DNA of 64,000 nucleotides from Acidobacteriaceae bacterium (lineage in GTDB: Bacteria; Acidobacteriota; Terriglobia; Terriglobales; Acidobacteriaceae). The notes beneath the pieces were generated by a model. The model saw only the letters and a program-made list of their open reading frames with translations. It had not been told where the DNA came from and did no database searches. Shown in pieces: positions 8,472 to 16,803 of this stretch. The stretch is taken from assembly GCA_030041435.1 (NCBI GenBank), contig JASHNW010000056.1, positions 1 through 64,000 on the forward strand, in the 5' to 3' direction. A program made the translations under genes and the position numbers. Position 1 is the first letter of the stretch. Each line of letters starts with the position of its first letter.

Positions 8472-11400
8472 CTAGTGGCTTCCCTGCAACGCACTTTGCG
8501 AGTCGGTGTAGAGGCTCTTCAGATCCGCGCGTTCCAGGATTTTGGAAGAGTTGTCTTCCCTGCTGAGGTCGCTCAGGATCCGAACCACTTCCCGGTAGTG
8601 AAGCGCGGCCTCGCTGCTCTTGCCGCTCTTCGTCAGCAGCGAGCCCTCGAGGTACTGCGCCTGCGCCTCAAGAAGGCGCAGCCCCAGGTTTTCCGCACGC
8701 GCCAGGGTGAGGCCCAGATCCTGCTGCGCGGCCCCGCCATTTTTCGCGGCGATTTCCGCCTGCGCCCGGTAGACGGAGCAGGCGACGGAGAGCGACTTCA
8801 GCCCCAGCGCGTCCGCATCCTGCGCCAGCTTTTTGAACTGCGGAATCACCGCTGCGGCATGACCGAGGGCCAGGTCCGCTCGGGCGGCATTGACTTTGGA
8901 CAGCAGGATCGCTTCCCTGTTCGGCGTCTTCGCAGCGATCTCAAGGGCCTTGCCGTACTGCTGGCGCGCGCCGGCGTAGTCACCCTGGTAAAAGGACGCA
9001 TCGCCGACCCAGTCGGTGGCGAGCGCCACCGAGGGATCGTTCTTAATCTGCCGTGCGATGCTGAGCGCTTCGTCCAGACTGGCCCGTCCCTCCGGTCCGC
9101 GTCCCACCTGCGCCAGCAGGTCGCCCCAGCCGCCAATTGCCTCCACCGTCAGCCAGGTCATCTCCTTTGTCTGCCGGACAATCGTGACGGCATCTTTCAT
9201 GGAGCTGAGCGCGGCGTCATAACGGCCCTGCGCCGCAAAGATCTTCGCCATTCCGTCCGACTCCATGGCGACACCGTGCTGGTCGTTGGCACTGCGATAC
9301 ACGTCGATGGCTTTCAGGTACAACGACAGAGCCGCGTCGTACTGCCCCAGCTTCGTATTCACTTCCGCCAGGTTGTGCAGCGATTCGCCCACATCCTCGG
9401 GCACATTTAGCTTCTGGCGCAGGTCGTACGCCTGCTCGAGGTAGGTGAGGGCGTCCTGATATTGCCCCTGATCGGACTTGATCGTTCCGATGTTGTTCAG
9501 GCACAAAGCCTGCCTCGCCTGGTCGCCAAGCTGCCGCTCGATTTCCAGCGCCTGCGTGTAGTACCGGAGCGCCTGGTCCGGCTTGCCGCGATCGTGGAAG
9601 AACGTGCCGGTATCGATCAGCATGCTGCCGACGCCCACCTGATCGTCGATCTCGCGCCCGATCGCCAGTGCCTGCTGGAAGGCCGCGAGTGCCTCGGCCG
9701 GCTTGCCCTGACGATCCTCAATTTGAGCGATCTCGTTCAGACTGGCCGCGGCGCCGCGCTTGTCGCCGATCTGCTGTTTGATGGCCAAAGACTCCTGAAA
9801 ATTGTGCAGCGCGTCGTCAGGCCGATTCAACTCGCTGTAGGCGATCCCGGTCGCCTGCAGGATCGATGCCTTCTCTTCCTGGTTGTCGAGCTCGATCGCC
9901 AGGGGGAGCGCGCGGCTGAGAAAGTCGAGCCCCCCGTTCGGATCGCCGCTCTTGATGGCCACGCGGCCGCTCGCCAGCAGAGCTTCAACGTTTTTGGGAT
10001 CGTTGGCCAGCACCGAGGCCAGCCGCTGCTTCGCTGCTCTGAAGTTGCTGTCCTGCTCGTACAGGCCAGCGAGAGCAAACTGGACATTCGTGTCGGCGGG
10101 GTTGGCGGCGGCCAGCTGTTCGTAGGCGGAAATCGCCTTCTGCGTGTCGTTGTTGATGCGCGCGTTGTTCGCTTCAATCAGATAGCGCTCCTGGGCCGGC
10201 AGCGTGTCGCTCAGCTCCACCGCCCGGCGGGAAGCCGTCTGCGCCAGATCGTCATGTCCCAGGTTCTCGTAGGTTTCCGCGAGGTCGGAGAAGGCGAGAG
10301 CGAAGTTGGGATCCGCGGTGGTCGCCGCCTGGAACTGCTGCTGCGCCTTGAGGTTATCGCCGCCGCGCGCCAGTCGCACCCCGTCCTCGTAGTCGTGCAA
10401 AGCCTCCACCGATGTTGTGGACGGCCGCTGGGCATGCGCCCGCAGGTCTTCCAGCACTTTGGGATCCGCGGAAATCTTCGCGCGCAGTTCGGCAGCCAGC
10501 TTGTCGACGGAGGTAAGCAGGTCCTTCTGCTGTGGAACGTCGGCCGTGACCTCGGAGCGCGTGCCGTGCGCCAGATCGAGAACCGTGGTGCTGATGCGAA
10601 TTTCGCTGCCCGCCGCCACATACTGGCCGAAGATCACGGTCTGCGCATTGGTGAATTCCGCCACGCGGCGCAGCGTGGGTACATCCACCTGCGTGTTGGC
10701 AGACAAGTGCAGGTCTTCAAGAACCTGCTGCAGGCGATCCTGCGAAACCATGCGCACCTGCGCCGACTGGCCGATATCGGTGCCGAGCATCTCCGCCAGG
10801 CTGGAGCCGAGCCAGCCGAGCGAGGGGTCGCCCGACGCGTTATAAAACGGCATGATGGCCAGGGAGATGCTGGGCGCGCCGGCCACCTGCAAGGCGGTAT
10901 GGGGCCGGGCAACGTGCTGGATCACCATGGTCGTAGTCGCGGCGAGAGCAATGACGATGGCGCCGCCGCCCACCGCCAGCAGCCACCGGCCGCTGATACC
11001 GGTCGAGGGAACGTCCGCGTGAAAGCGCAGGCTGGCCGCGGCGGTCTTGCCGCGCCAGTCTTCTAGGTCGTGCAGAACCTCGCCGACGTTCGAATAACGA
11101 AGCGCGACGTCGCTCTCGAGGCATTTCGCGACGATGTCGCTCAGCGCAGCGGGGATCGTCGCATCGCTCTTCGAACACGGATCGGCGCGCTCGCGGGTAC
11201 GCTTGAGCAAACTGGCGATGGCGCTATCGGCGCGGAACGGCATATCGCCGGTCAGCATCTCGTAGCCGATCAGGCCGAGGGCGAAGATATCCGAGCGCTG
11301 ATCCAGCTCCTTGCCCAGAGCCTGCTCGGGAGACATATATTCCATGGTCCCTACCAGGGCGCCGGTCTGGGTCATGCCATTGCCCTGGATGGTGCGCGCC

Positions 11401-12095
11401 AGGCCGAAATCCATCACCACCACGCGTCCCGACTCTTCCCGCATGACATTTTGCGGCTTGAGATCGCGGTGGAGAATGCCAACCTGATGCGCAGCCTGGA
11501 GCGCCAGGCAAATCTGCTGCAGAATTTCGACGGCCTCGTCAGACGGAATTTTGCCGCGCTCCTCAAGGATGGAGCGCAGATCGCGGCCATCCACCATTTC
11601 CATCGTGACGAAGCGCAGGCCGTTGTCTTCGGCAAGGTCGTACATGCGCACGACGTTGCGGTGTGTGACCTTGTGGGAGAGCCGCAGCTCCTGCTTGAAC
11701 CGGTCGACGATTGCCGCGTTGCGGGCCAGCTCCGGCCGGATGACCTTGAGCGCGACCAGGCGATCCAGTTCGCGGTCCTGCGCTTTGTACACCGAACCCA
11801 TGCCGCCGGTTCCCAGCACGCTCAGGATTTCGTAGCGCGCGGCGAGCAGGGTCCCGGGCTCGAGCTCGGGTGCGAGTTCGCTCCAGGCGCCGGCTGCGGT
11901 ACGATCGCGTTTCCGCCCGGGGGGCGGTGGACTGCTCGCGACGCCCGCCATTGTCGGCGCGTCCTGACCGGAAGGGCGGGAAGGCGAAAGTATGGTTTGA
12001 TCAACCCACAGATGGTCACTGGAACTGCTGACGGCGGTGGCTCCGCCAATCTGCGTAGGCGTGTCACTGGCAGGTCGTTTGGGACTGTCGTCCAT
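8472..12095 (-). CDS. PknB-type Ser/Thr kinase with TolB-like domain and TPR array
   Basis: The 1207-residue protein starts with a disordered Ser/Pro-rich tail. A complete kinase domain follows at about 88-350: GTGGMG loop, VALK lysine, HRDLKPQN catalytic loop, DFG and YMSPEQA. One membrane helix lies near 370-390. After it, a domain starting ISLAIMPFYNASG resembles the TolB/CsgG-like nucleotide-free fold found in other kinase-TPR proteins (residues about 405-550). The remaining 650 residues are tandem TPRs with frequent A-L-x3-G-x4-A-L-x-Y patterns. The kinase therefore faces the cytoplasm and the TPR part lies outside the membrane. It is a single transcription unit with a possible promoter at 12178-12206. 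Partners and phosphorylated targets are unknown. Confidence 0.88.
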   Translation of the reverse strand: MDDSPKRPASDTPTQIGGATAVSSSSDHLWVDQTILSPSRPSGQDAPTMAGVASSPPPPGRKRDRTAAGAWSELAPELEPGTLLAARYEILSVLGTGGMGSVYKAQDRELDRLVALKVIRPELARNAAIVDRFKQELRLSHKVTHRNVVRMYDLAEDNGLRFVTMEMVDGRDLRSILEERGKIPSDEAVEILQQICLALQAAHQVGILHRDLKPQNVMREESGRVVVMDFGLARTIQGNGMTQTGALVGTMEYMSPEQALGKELDQRSDIFALGLIGYEMLTGDMPFRADSAIASLLKRTRERADPCSKSDATIPAALSDIVAKCLESDVALRYSNVGEVLHDLEDWRGKTAAASLRFHADVPSTGISGRWLLAVGGGAIVIALAATTTMVIQHVARPHTALQVAGAPSISLAIMPFYNASGDPSLGWLGSSLAEMLGTDIGQSAQVRMVSQDRLQQVLEDLHLSANTQVDVPTLRRVAEFTNAQTVIFGQYVAAGSEIRISTTVLDLAHGTRSEVTADVPQQKDLLTSVDKLAAELRAKISADPKVLEDLRAHAQRPSTTSVEALHDYEDGVRLARGGDNLKAQQQFQAATTADPNFALAFSDLAETYENLGHDDLAQTASRRAVELSDTLPAQERYLIEANNARINNDTQKAISAYEQLAAANPADTNVQFALAGLYEQDSNFRAAKQRLASVLANDPKNVEALLASGRVAIKSGDPNGGLDFLSRALPLAIELDNQEEKASILQATGIAYSELNRPDDALHNFQESLAIKQQIGDKRGAAASLNEIAQIEDRQGKPAEALAAFQQALAIGREIDDQVGVGSMLIDTGTFFHDRGKPDQALRYYTQALEIERQLGDQARQALCLNNIGTIKSDQGQYQDALTYLEQAYDLRQKLNVPEDVGESLHNLAEVNTKLGQYDAALSLYLKAIDVYRSANDQHGVAMESDGMAKIFAAQGRYDAALSSMKDAVTIVRQTKEMTWLTVEAIGGWGDLLAQVGRGPEGRASLDEALSIARQIKNDPSVALATDWVGDASFYQGDYAGARQQYGKALEIAAKTPNREAILLSKVNAARADLALGHAAAVIPQFKKLAQDADALGLKSLSVACSVYRAQAEIAAKNGGAAQQDLGLTLARAENLGLRLLEAQAQYLEGSLLTKSGKSSEAALHYREVVRILSDLSREDNSSKILERADLKSLYTDSQSALQGSH

Positions 12096-12177
12096 ACCGT
12101 TACGATCCGAAGCAAAAACCAGGGACGAGGCTCAGAGAGGCCGGCTTGAAGCAGTCGCAGGGGAGGGTGCTGTGAAG

Positions 12178-12206
12178 AATATAGCGCGACCGAGCCGGGA
12201 TGTCGC
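12178..12206 (-). promoter_or_regulatory. Possible promoter of the kinase-TPR gene
   Basis: On the minus strand GCGACA (12206-12201) and TATATT (12183-12178) are 17 bases apart. The -10 is good, the -35 matches four of six consensus bases. The leader would be about 75 bases. Confidence 0.35.
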
Positions 12207-12509
12207 GCGTTTTGAGGGGTTGTGACGCGGATGGGCAACAAGCATGGCTGGCCCGGCCGTGGCGCTCGCCGCACGCTCAGCCGAATTGAGCAAGGTTGCG
12301 TGCCTGGCGGACGGGGCCGGAGCCGGGAAGAACCGGACAATTGCCGAGCCCATGCTTCCGGATTACCGCCGACAGGCGACCTTCTGCCAGCGTTTGCGCC
12401 TGGCACGCTGCGAATGTGAATGGCGGTCCGTCCCAGGCAAGGCGAGCTCCCAGGCAGCGATGCGGCAACTATGCCTTTTGGGTGCTGCCTGGCTTAGCTC
12501 CCCTGGCAC

Positions 12510-12538
12510 TTGGCTCCTGGCAGAGCTGCTGCTATACA
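12510..12538 (+). promoter_or_regulatory. Promoter of the succinate dehydrogenase operon
   Basis: TTGGCT at 12510-12515 and TATACA at 12533-12538 have a 17-base spacer. Transcription would start near 12545, 50 bases before the first start codon. Confidence 0.6.
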
Positions 12539-12594
12539 ATGCGAGGCCAGCGGCAGGGAGGGTACAGTTGCAAATCCCCCTGTGTGGAGGGACG

Positions 12595-13380
12595 ATGTCA
12601 GCTCCCGACCTGGTCTGGAAAAACGGCAAGTTTGGCCAATCGTCACGGCGCGATGCGTGGTGGCTTTCCCCGACAGCAGTCTTCATGGGTTTCGCTGCTT
12701 TTGTGGTGTACGCCACCTGGGCGGCGTTCCAGAACAACCATTACACCTTTGGACCCTATATCTCACCGTTCTATTCCCCGGAGATTTTCGGCAGTTCCCC
12801 ATTTGCTTTGTTCGGTCCCAAGCCACGCTGGTATCCAGGCTTTCTGCCGTTCTCGCCAGCGCTTCTGATTCTCTGGATTCCGGGGCTCTTCCGGGTGACT
12901 TGTTATTACTATCGCGGCGCGTATTACAAGGCGTTCTGGGCCGATCCTCCGGCCTGCGCGGTGAGCGAGCCGCGCAAGAGTTATCTGGGGGAGCGAAGCT
13001 TTCCGCTCATCCTGCAGAATTTTCATCGCTACTTTCTGAGACTTTCCTACGTTGTCTGGGGCTTTCTGGTTTACGACGCGATCAGGGGGTTCTTCTTTGC
13101 TGACGGGTTTGGGATCGGGATTGGAAGCATCGTTCTGGTGGTGAACGTGGTGCTTCTGGCCGGATATATCTTCGGGTGTCATGCCTTCCGGCATCTGATC
13201 GGCGGGACATTCAACCGCATCTCGGAGCATCCTGTGCGGCGCAAGCTCTACGACTGCGTGAGTTGCCTGAACGGCGCGCACAGGAAGTGGGCGTGGGCGA
13301 GCCTCGTATGGGTCGCGTTTTCCGATATCTACATCCGCCTCTGTTCGATGGGCGTGTGGCATGACTGGAGAATTCTGTAG
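12595..13380 (+). CDS. sdhC: Succinate dehydrogenase/fumarate reductase membrane anchor subunit
   Basis: The 261-residue protein has about five hydrophobic helices and several conserved-looking His residues (HAFRHLIGG, FHRYF), fitting a haem-b quinone-side anchor. It is the first gene of an anchor-flavoprotein-iron-sulfur operon. Order and sizes (261-604-245 residues) resemble mycobacterial Sdh1, which has one large anchor subunit rather than separate SdhC and SdhD; this comparison is from memory of that family. ATG 12595 is chosen because GGAGG at 12586-12590 sits four bases upstream and the preceding in-frame codons lie before the promoter. The anchor call rests largely on context, since these subunits diverge quickly. 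Confidence 0.8.
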   Translation: MSAPDLVWKNGKFGQSSRRDAWWLSPTAVFMGFAAFVVYATWAAFQNNHYTFGPYISPFYSPEIFGSSPFALFGPKPRWYPGFLPFSPALLILWIPGLFRVTCYYYRGAYYKAFWADPPACAVSEPRKSYLGERSFPLILQNFHRYFLRLSYVVWGFLVYDAIRGFFFADGFGIGIGSIVLVVNVVLLAGYIFGCHAFRHLIGGTFNRISEHPVRRKLYDCVSCLNGAHRKWAWASLVWVAFSDIYIRLCSMGVWHDWRIL

Positions 13381-15195
13381 ATGCCGGAATTCCAGCGGTT
13401 CTCCTATGACGTTCTGGTGATTGGAGCCGGCGGCGCAGGCCTGCGCGCAGCCATCGAAGCGGGAGCCACCGGCGCCAGGGTGGGAGTGGTGTGCAAGTCG
13501 CTGCTCGGCAAAGCGCATACCGTGATGGCCGAAGGCGGCATTGCGGCAGCCCTGGCCAATGTCGACGATCGCGATAACTGGCGGGTGCATTACGCAGATA
13601 CGATGCGCGGAGGTCAGTACCTGAATAACTGGCGCATGGCTGAACTCCATGCCAAAGAAGCGCCGGAATGCGTGCGCGAACTCGAGGCATGGGGCGCACT
13701 CTTCGACCGCACCAAAGACGGCAGGATTCTGCAGCGCAACTTCGGCGGACACAGGTATCCCAGGCTGGCCCACGTCGGCGACCGCACAGGTCTGGAGATG
13801 ATACGGACACTCCAGGATCACGGCATACACACCGGCATGGAAGTCCACATGGAGTGCACGGTGCTGAGCCTGCTGCTCGACGGAGGCCGAATCGCCGGAG
13901 CCTGCGGATACGACCGCGAGAAGGGCCGATTCCACCTGTGGCAGGCGAAGGCGGTGGTGCTGGCCACCGGTGGAATCGGGCGCGCCTACAAGATCACCAG
14001 CAACAGCTGGGAATATACAGGGGACGGCCTCGCTCTGGGGTATCGCGCCGGCGCCGAACTGCAGGACATGGAGTTCGTTCAGTTCCACCCCACCGGCATG
14101 GTCTGGCCGATCAGCGTGCGCGGCATCCTGGTAACGGAAGGCGTGCGCGGCGAAGGCGGCGTTCTGCGCAACAGCGAAGGCCGCCGGTTCATGTTCGACG
14201 ACATTCCGGAACTCTACAAGGAGCAAACGGCAGATACGGAAGAGGAGGGCTGGCGGTATACGCAGGGGGATAAGAATGCGCGGCGACCGCCCGAACTGCT
14301 CACGAGGGATCATGTGGCGCGGTGCATCAATCGCGAAGTCAAGGCGGGGCGCGGCTCGCCGCATGGCGGTGTGTTGCTCGATATTGCCTGGATCAGGGAG
14401 CGCGTTCCGAAATCGGAGGAGCACATCAGGCGCAAACTTCCCAGCATGTATCACCAGTTCAAACAGCTGGCCGATCTCGACATCACGAAAGAGCCCATGG
14501 AGGTGGGTCCTACGACTCATTACATGATGGGCGGAATCCGTGTTGATGGCGATTCGCAGATGTCCACTGTTCCCGGGCTTTTTGCAGCAGGAGAAGTGGC
14601 GGCCGGGTTGCATGGCGCGAATCGGCTCGGCGGCAACTCCCTCTCCGACCTGCTCGTATTCGGACGGCGTGCAGGACGCTTCGCCGCAGCATTCGCCCGA
14701 GACAACGGCCCGGTGGCGATCGACGAGAAGGATCTCGAGGCTACGGCAACGGCGGCACTCGCTCCTTTCGAACGCGGCCCTTCCGGCGAGAACCCCTATC
14801 AGATTCAATACGACCTGCAGGAGACCATGCAGAACCTGGTCGGGATTGTGCGAACCGAAAACGAGATGCAACAGGCCCTCGACGCGCTCGGACAATTGCG
14901 CGCGCGGGCAGAGCGAGCCGGTGTGCCAGGCAACCGTGAGTACAACAATGGCTGGCATACAGCGATCGACGTTGGCAACATGGCGATCGTGTCGGAAGCC
15001 ATTACTCGCGCGGCGCTGCTCCGCAGGGAGAGCCGTGGCGCGCAGTTCCGTGAAGACTTCCCTGCAAAGGACCCGGAGTGGGGAAAACACAATATCGTCA
15101 TCAGGCGCGATACAAACGACAACATGCAGGTGGAGAGACGCGCCATTACGCCAATGCCGGATGAGCTAAAGGCAATCATTGAGGAGATGAAATAG
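13381..15195 (+). CDS. sdhA: Succinate dehydrogenase/fumarate reductase flavoprotein subunit
   Basis: This 604-residue flavoprotein oxidises succinate to fumarate, or the reverse, using FAD. It has the N-terminal dinucleotide fold (VIGAGGAGLRAA), the AHTVMAEGGI segment whose His usually carries the covalent FAD, HPTG in the substrate site, TEGVRGEGG, and the FAD-domain motif GANRLGGNSL near residue 420. The C-terminal helical domain is complete. The ATG follows the anchor stop codon directly, with GGAG inside the upstream gene, so translation is coupled. Sequence alone cannot tell the preferred direction of the reaction. Confidence 0.95.
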   Translation: MPEFQRFSYDVLVIGAGGAGLRAAIEAGATGARVGVVCKSLLGKAHTVMAEGGIAAALANVDDRDNWRVHYADTMRGGQYLNNWRMAELHAKEAPECVRELEAWGALFDRTKDGRILQRNFGGHRYPRLAHVGDRTGLEMIRTLQDHGIHTGMEVHMECTVLSLLLDGGRIAGACGYDREKGRFHLWQAKAVVLATGGIGRAYKITSNSWEYTGDGLALGYRAGAELQDMEFVQFHPTGMVWPISVRGILVTEGVRGEGGVLRNSEGRRFMFDDIPELYKEQTADTEEEGWRYTQGDKNARRPPELLTRDHVARCINREVKAGRGSPHGGVLLDIAWIRERVPKSEEHIRRKLPSMYHQFKQLADLDITKEPMEVGPTTHYMMGGIRVDGDSQMSTVPGLFAAGEVAAGLHGANRLGGNSLSDLLVFGRRAGRFAAAFARDNGPVAIDEKDLEATATAALAPFERGPSGENPYQIQYDLQETMQNLVGIVRTENEMQQALDALGQLRARAERAGVPGNREYNNGWHTAIDVGNMAIVSEAITRAALLRRESRGAQFREDFPAKDPEWGKHNIVIRRDTNDNMQVERRAITPMPDELKAIIEEMK

Positions 15196-15211
15196 CCGGG
15201 GGACGAAAGAG

Positions 15212-15949
15212 ATGGCCACACAGGCAACATTTCGCATCTGGCGCGGAGATCCCGCAGGCGGCGCGTTCGAGGATTACGTCACGCCTGTCGACGAGGGCAT
15301 GGTCGTTCTGGACGCCGTGCACCGCATCCAGGCCCAGCTTGCGCCTGACCTGGCGCTGCGATGGAACTGTAAGGCCGGCAAGTGCGGATCATGCTCTGCG
15401 GAAATCAACGGTATGCCGAAGCTCATGTGCATGACGCGGCTCAGTGACATCAACCTGAACGAGGCGGTCACCGTGGAGCCAATGCACGCCTTTCCGCTCA
15501 TTCGCGACCTGGTCACCGATGTTTCCTGGAACTTCCGGGCCAAGAAGACGATCAGGCCATTCAAGCCCCGACCGCCCGACTCGCCCGATGGAACATGGCG
15601 CATCCAGCAGGCCGATGTCGAACGCGTGCAGGAGTTTCGTAAGTGCATCGAGTGTTTTCTTTGCCAGGATGTATGCCACGTACTGCGCGAACACCACAAG
15701 CAGGAGGAGTTTATCGGCCCGCGCCTGCTTGTCTATGCCGCTGCGCTCGAAATGCATCCGCTCGATACGGAAGACCGCATCGGCGATTTGCGGCACAGGC
15801 ACAACATTGGTTACTGCAACATCACAACGTGTTGCCGGCAGGTGTGTCCCGAGTCGATCACGATTACCGAAAATGCAATCATTCCGCTCAAGGAGCGTGT
15901 GGTAGACCGCTATTTCGATCCCCTGAAGCGGCTGTTTCGCATTCTCTGA
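15212..15949 (+). CDS. sdhB: Succinate dehydrogenase/fumarate reductase iron-sulfur subunit
   Basis: The 245-residue subunit carries electrons from the flavoprotein to the anchor. An N-terminal ferredoxin-like domain holds a [2Fe-2S] set (CKAGKCGSC with a later Cys in KLMC), and the C-terminal domain holds CIECFLCQDVC for a [4Fe-4S] cluster and CNITTCCRQVCPE for the third cluster. All expected Cys groups are present. It begins 16 bases after the flavoprotein stop in the same operon. Confidence 0.94.
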   Translation: MATQATFRIWRGDPAGGAFEDYVTPVDEGMVVLDAVHRIQAQLAPDLALRWNCKAGKCGSCSAEINGMPKLMCMTRLSDINLNEAVTVEPMHAFPLIRDLVTDVSWNFRAKKTIRPFKPRPPDSPDGTWRIQQADVERVQEFRKCIECFLCQDVCHVLREHHKQEEFIGPRLLVYAAALEMHPLDTEDRIGDLRHRHNIGYCNITTCCRQVCPESITITENAIIPLKERVVDRYFDPLKRLFRIL

Positions 15950-15966
15950 ACTGTAAGGAGATCCCC

Positions 15967-16467
15967 ATGTTTAAAGTGAAGCCCATATCTCCCAATTGTC
16001 TGGAAGACGCACTGGCAAAGGCCGAACGTTACCGCCTGTTGAACGAGCCGAACGAAGCGGAGAGCATCTGCCGCGACATATTGGAAATTGCACCGGCAAA
16101 CCGGCAGGCGCGAATCAGCCTGATTCTGGCCCTGACGGATGAGATTCCTCACGAAACAAGTTGCTTTGCCAATGCCATAGAGGAAATATCCCGCCTGGAA
16201 GCGCCTTACGATCGCGCCTATTACTCCGGGGTAGCCTGGGAGCGGCGAGCGAAGGCTCTTTACAACTCAAACGGGCTGGGGTCGCACGGTTACGTTTACG
16301 ATGAGATCGTGAGGGCGATGCAGTTCTTCGAGGAGGCAGAGCGCGTGCGGCCCGCCGGCAACGATTCTTCTATCCTGCGCTGGAACGCCTGCGTCCGTTT
16401 TCTCGAGCGCCACCACGACCTGACCAGCAAAGGGGAAGAAGTTTCGGAACCGATTCTTTCGGAGTGA
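15967..16467 (+). CDS. TPR-like protein in the succinate dehydrogenase operon
   Basis: The 166-residue cytoplasmic protein begins at ATG 15967 with AAGGAG ten bases upstream, 17 bases after the iron-sulfur gene, so it is probably the last gene of the operon. Residues 15-60 (ALAKAERYRLLNEPNEAESI, then ILEIAPANRQARISL) read as TPR helices, and a second pair appears near 110-140 (AMQFFEEAERVRPAG). No enzyme motif is visible. A role in assembly or regulation of the complex is only a guess from position. Confidence 0.75.
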   Translation: MFKVKPISPNCLEDALAKAERYRLLNEPNEAESICRDILEIAPANRQARISLILALTDEIPHETSCFANAIEEISRLEAPYDRAYYSGVAWERRAKALYNSNGLGSHGYVYDEIVRAMQFFEEAERVRPAGNDSSILRWNACVRFLERHHDLTSKGEEVSEPILSE

Positions 16468-16803
16468 GCCTCCAGCCCGTTTCCGGGACCACGCCTTTTG
16501 AGACAGCCGGGGAGAGATCCGGCGATAGGCCTGGCGCGGTTTAGCGGGGCCTGTTTCAGGAGGCCTCTGGAAACGGCCAACTCTGAGGCCTGCCTCGTAC
16601 ATTGCTCCGCTGTAAAGTGTATCCGGTTACACGCCGACCTGGACCATGAGCCGGATCACCGGCGGCGGTGTGATCCTCTCTTCTGTTGAGACCGCTTCAC
16701 TTCCCAAGGCACAAACAGATTTTCAAGCGATCAGGGTAAGGTTCAGGGCTCAAATGTAAACGTTATCTTCCAATCGAGGAGAAGCCAAAATGTTCCGGTT
16801 TTT
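16468..16803. other. 336-base convergent intergenic region
   Basis: No gene is supported. There is a 7-bp inverted repeat AGGCCTC/GAGGCCT around 16560-16590 and an imperfect hairpin at 16653-16676 (GGATCACCG with CGGTGTGATCC). Neither has a T-run, so termination here is uncertain. Confidence 0.4.

Larger units (their letters stand above)
12096..12594. other. 499-base divergent intergenic region
   Basis: It separates the kinase gene and the succinate dehydrogenase operon. Two promoters are proposed, one for each direction (12178-12206 leftward, 12510-12538 rightward). The roughly 300 bases between them show no gene and no clear repeat; short open frames here have no ribosome-binding site. Confidence 0.5.

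Noticed and set aside
9462-11066. Plus-strand open frame opposite the kinase-TPR gene
   Set aside because: The minus strand encodes a complete kinase with all motifs; the plus frame has no recognisable fold.
12763-15090. Minus-strand open frame of 775 codons opposite the sdh genes
   Set aside because: The plus strand carries SdhC and SdhA with all cofactor motifs.
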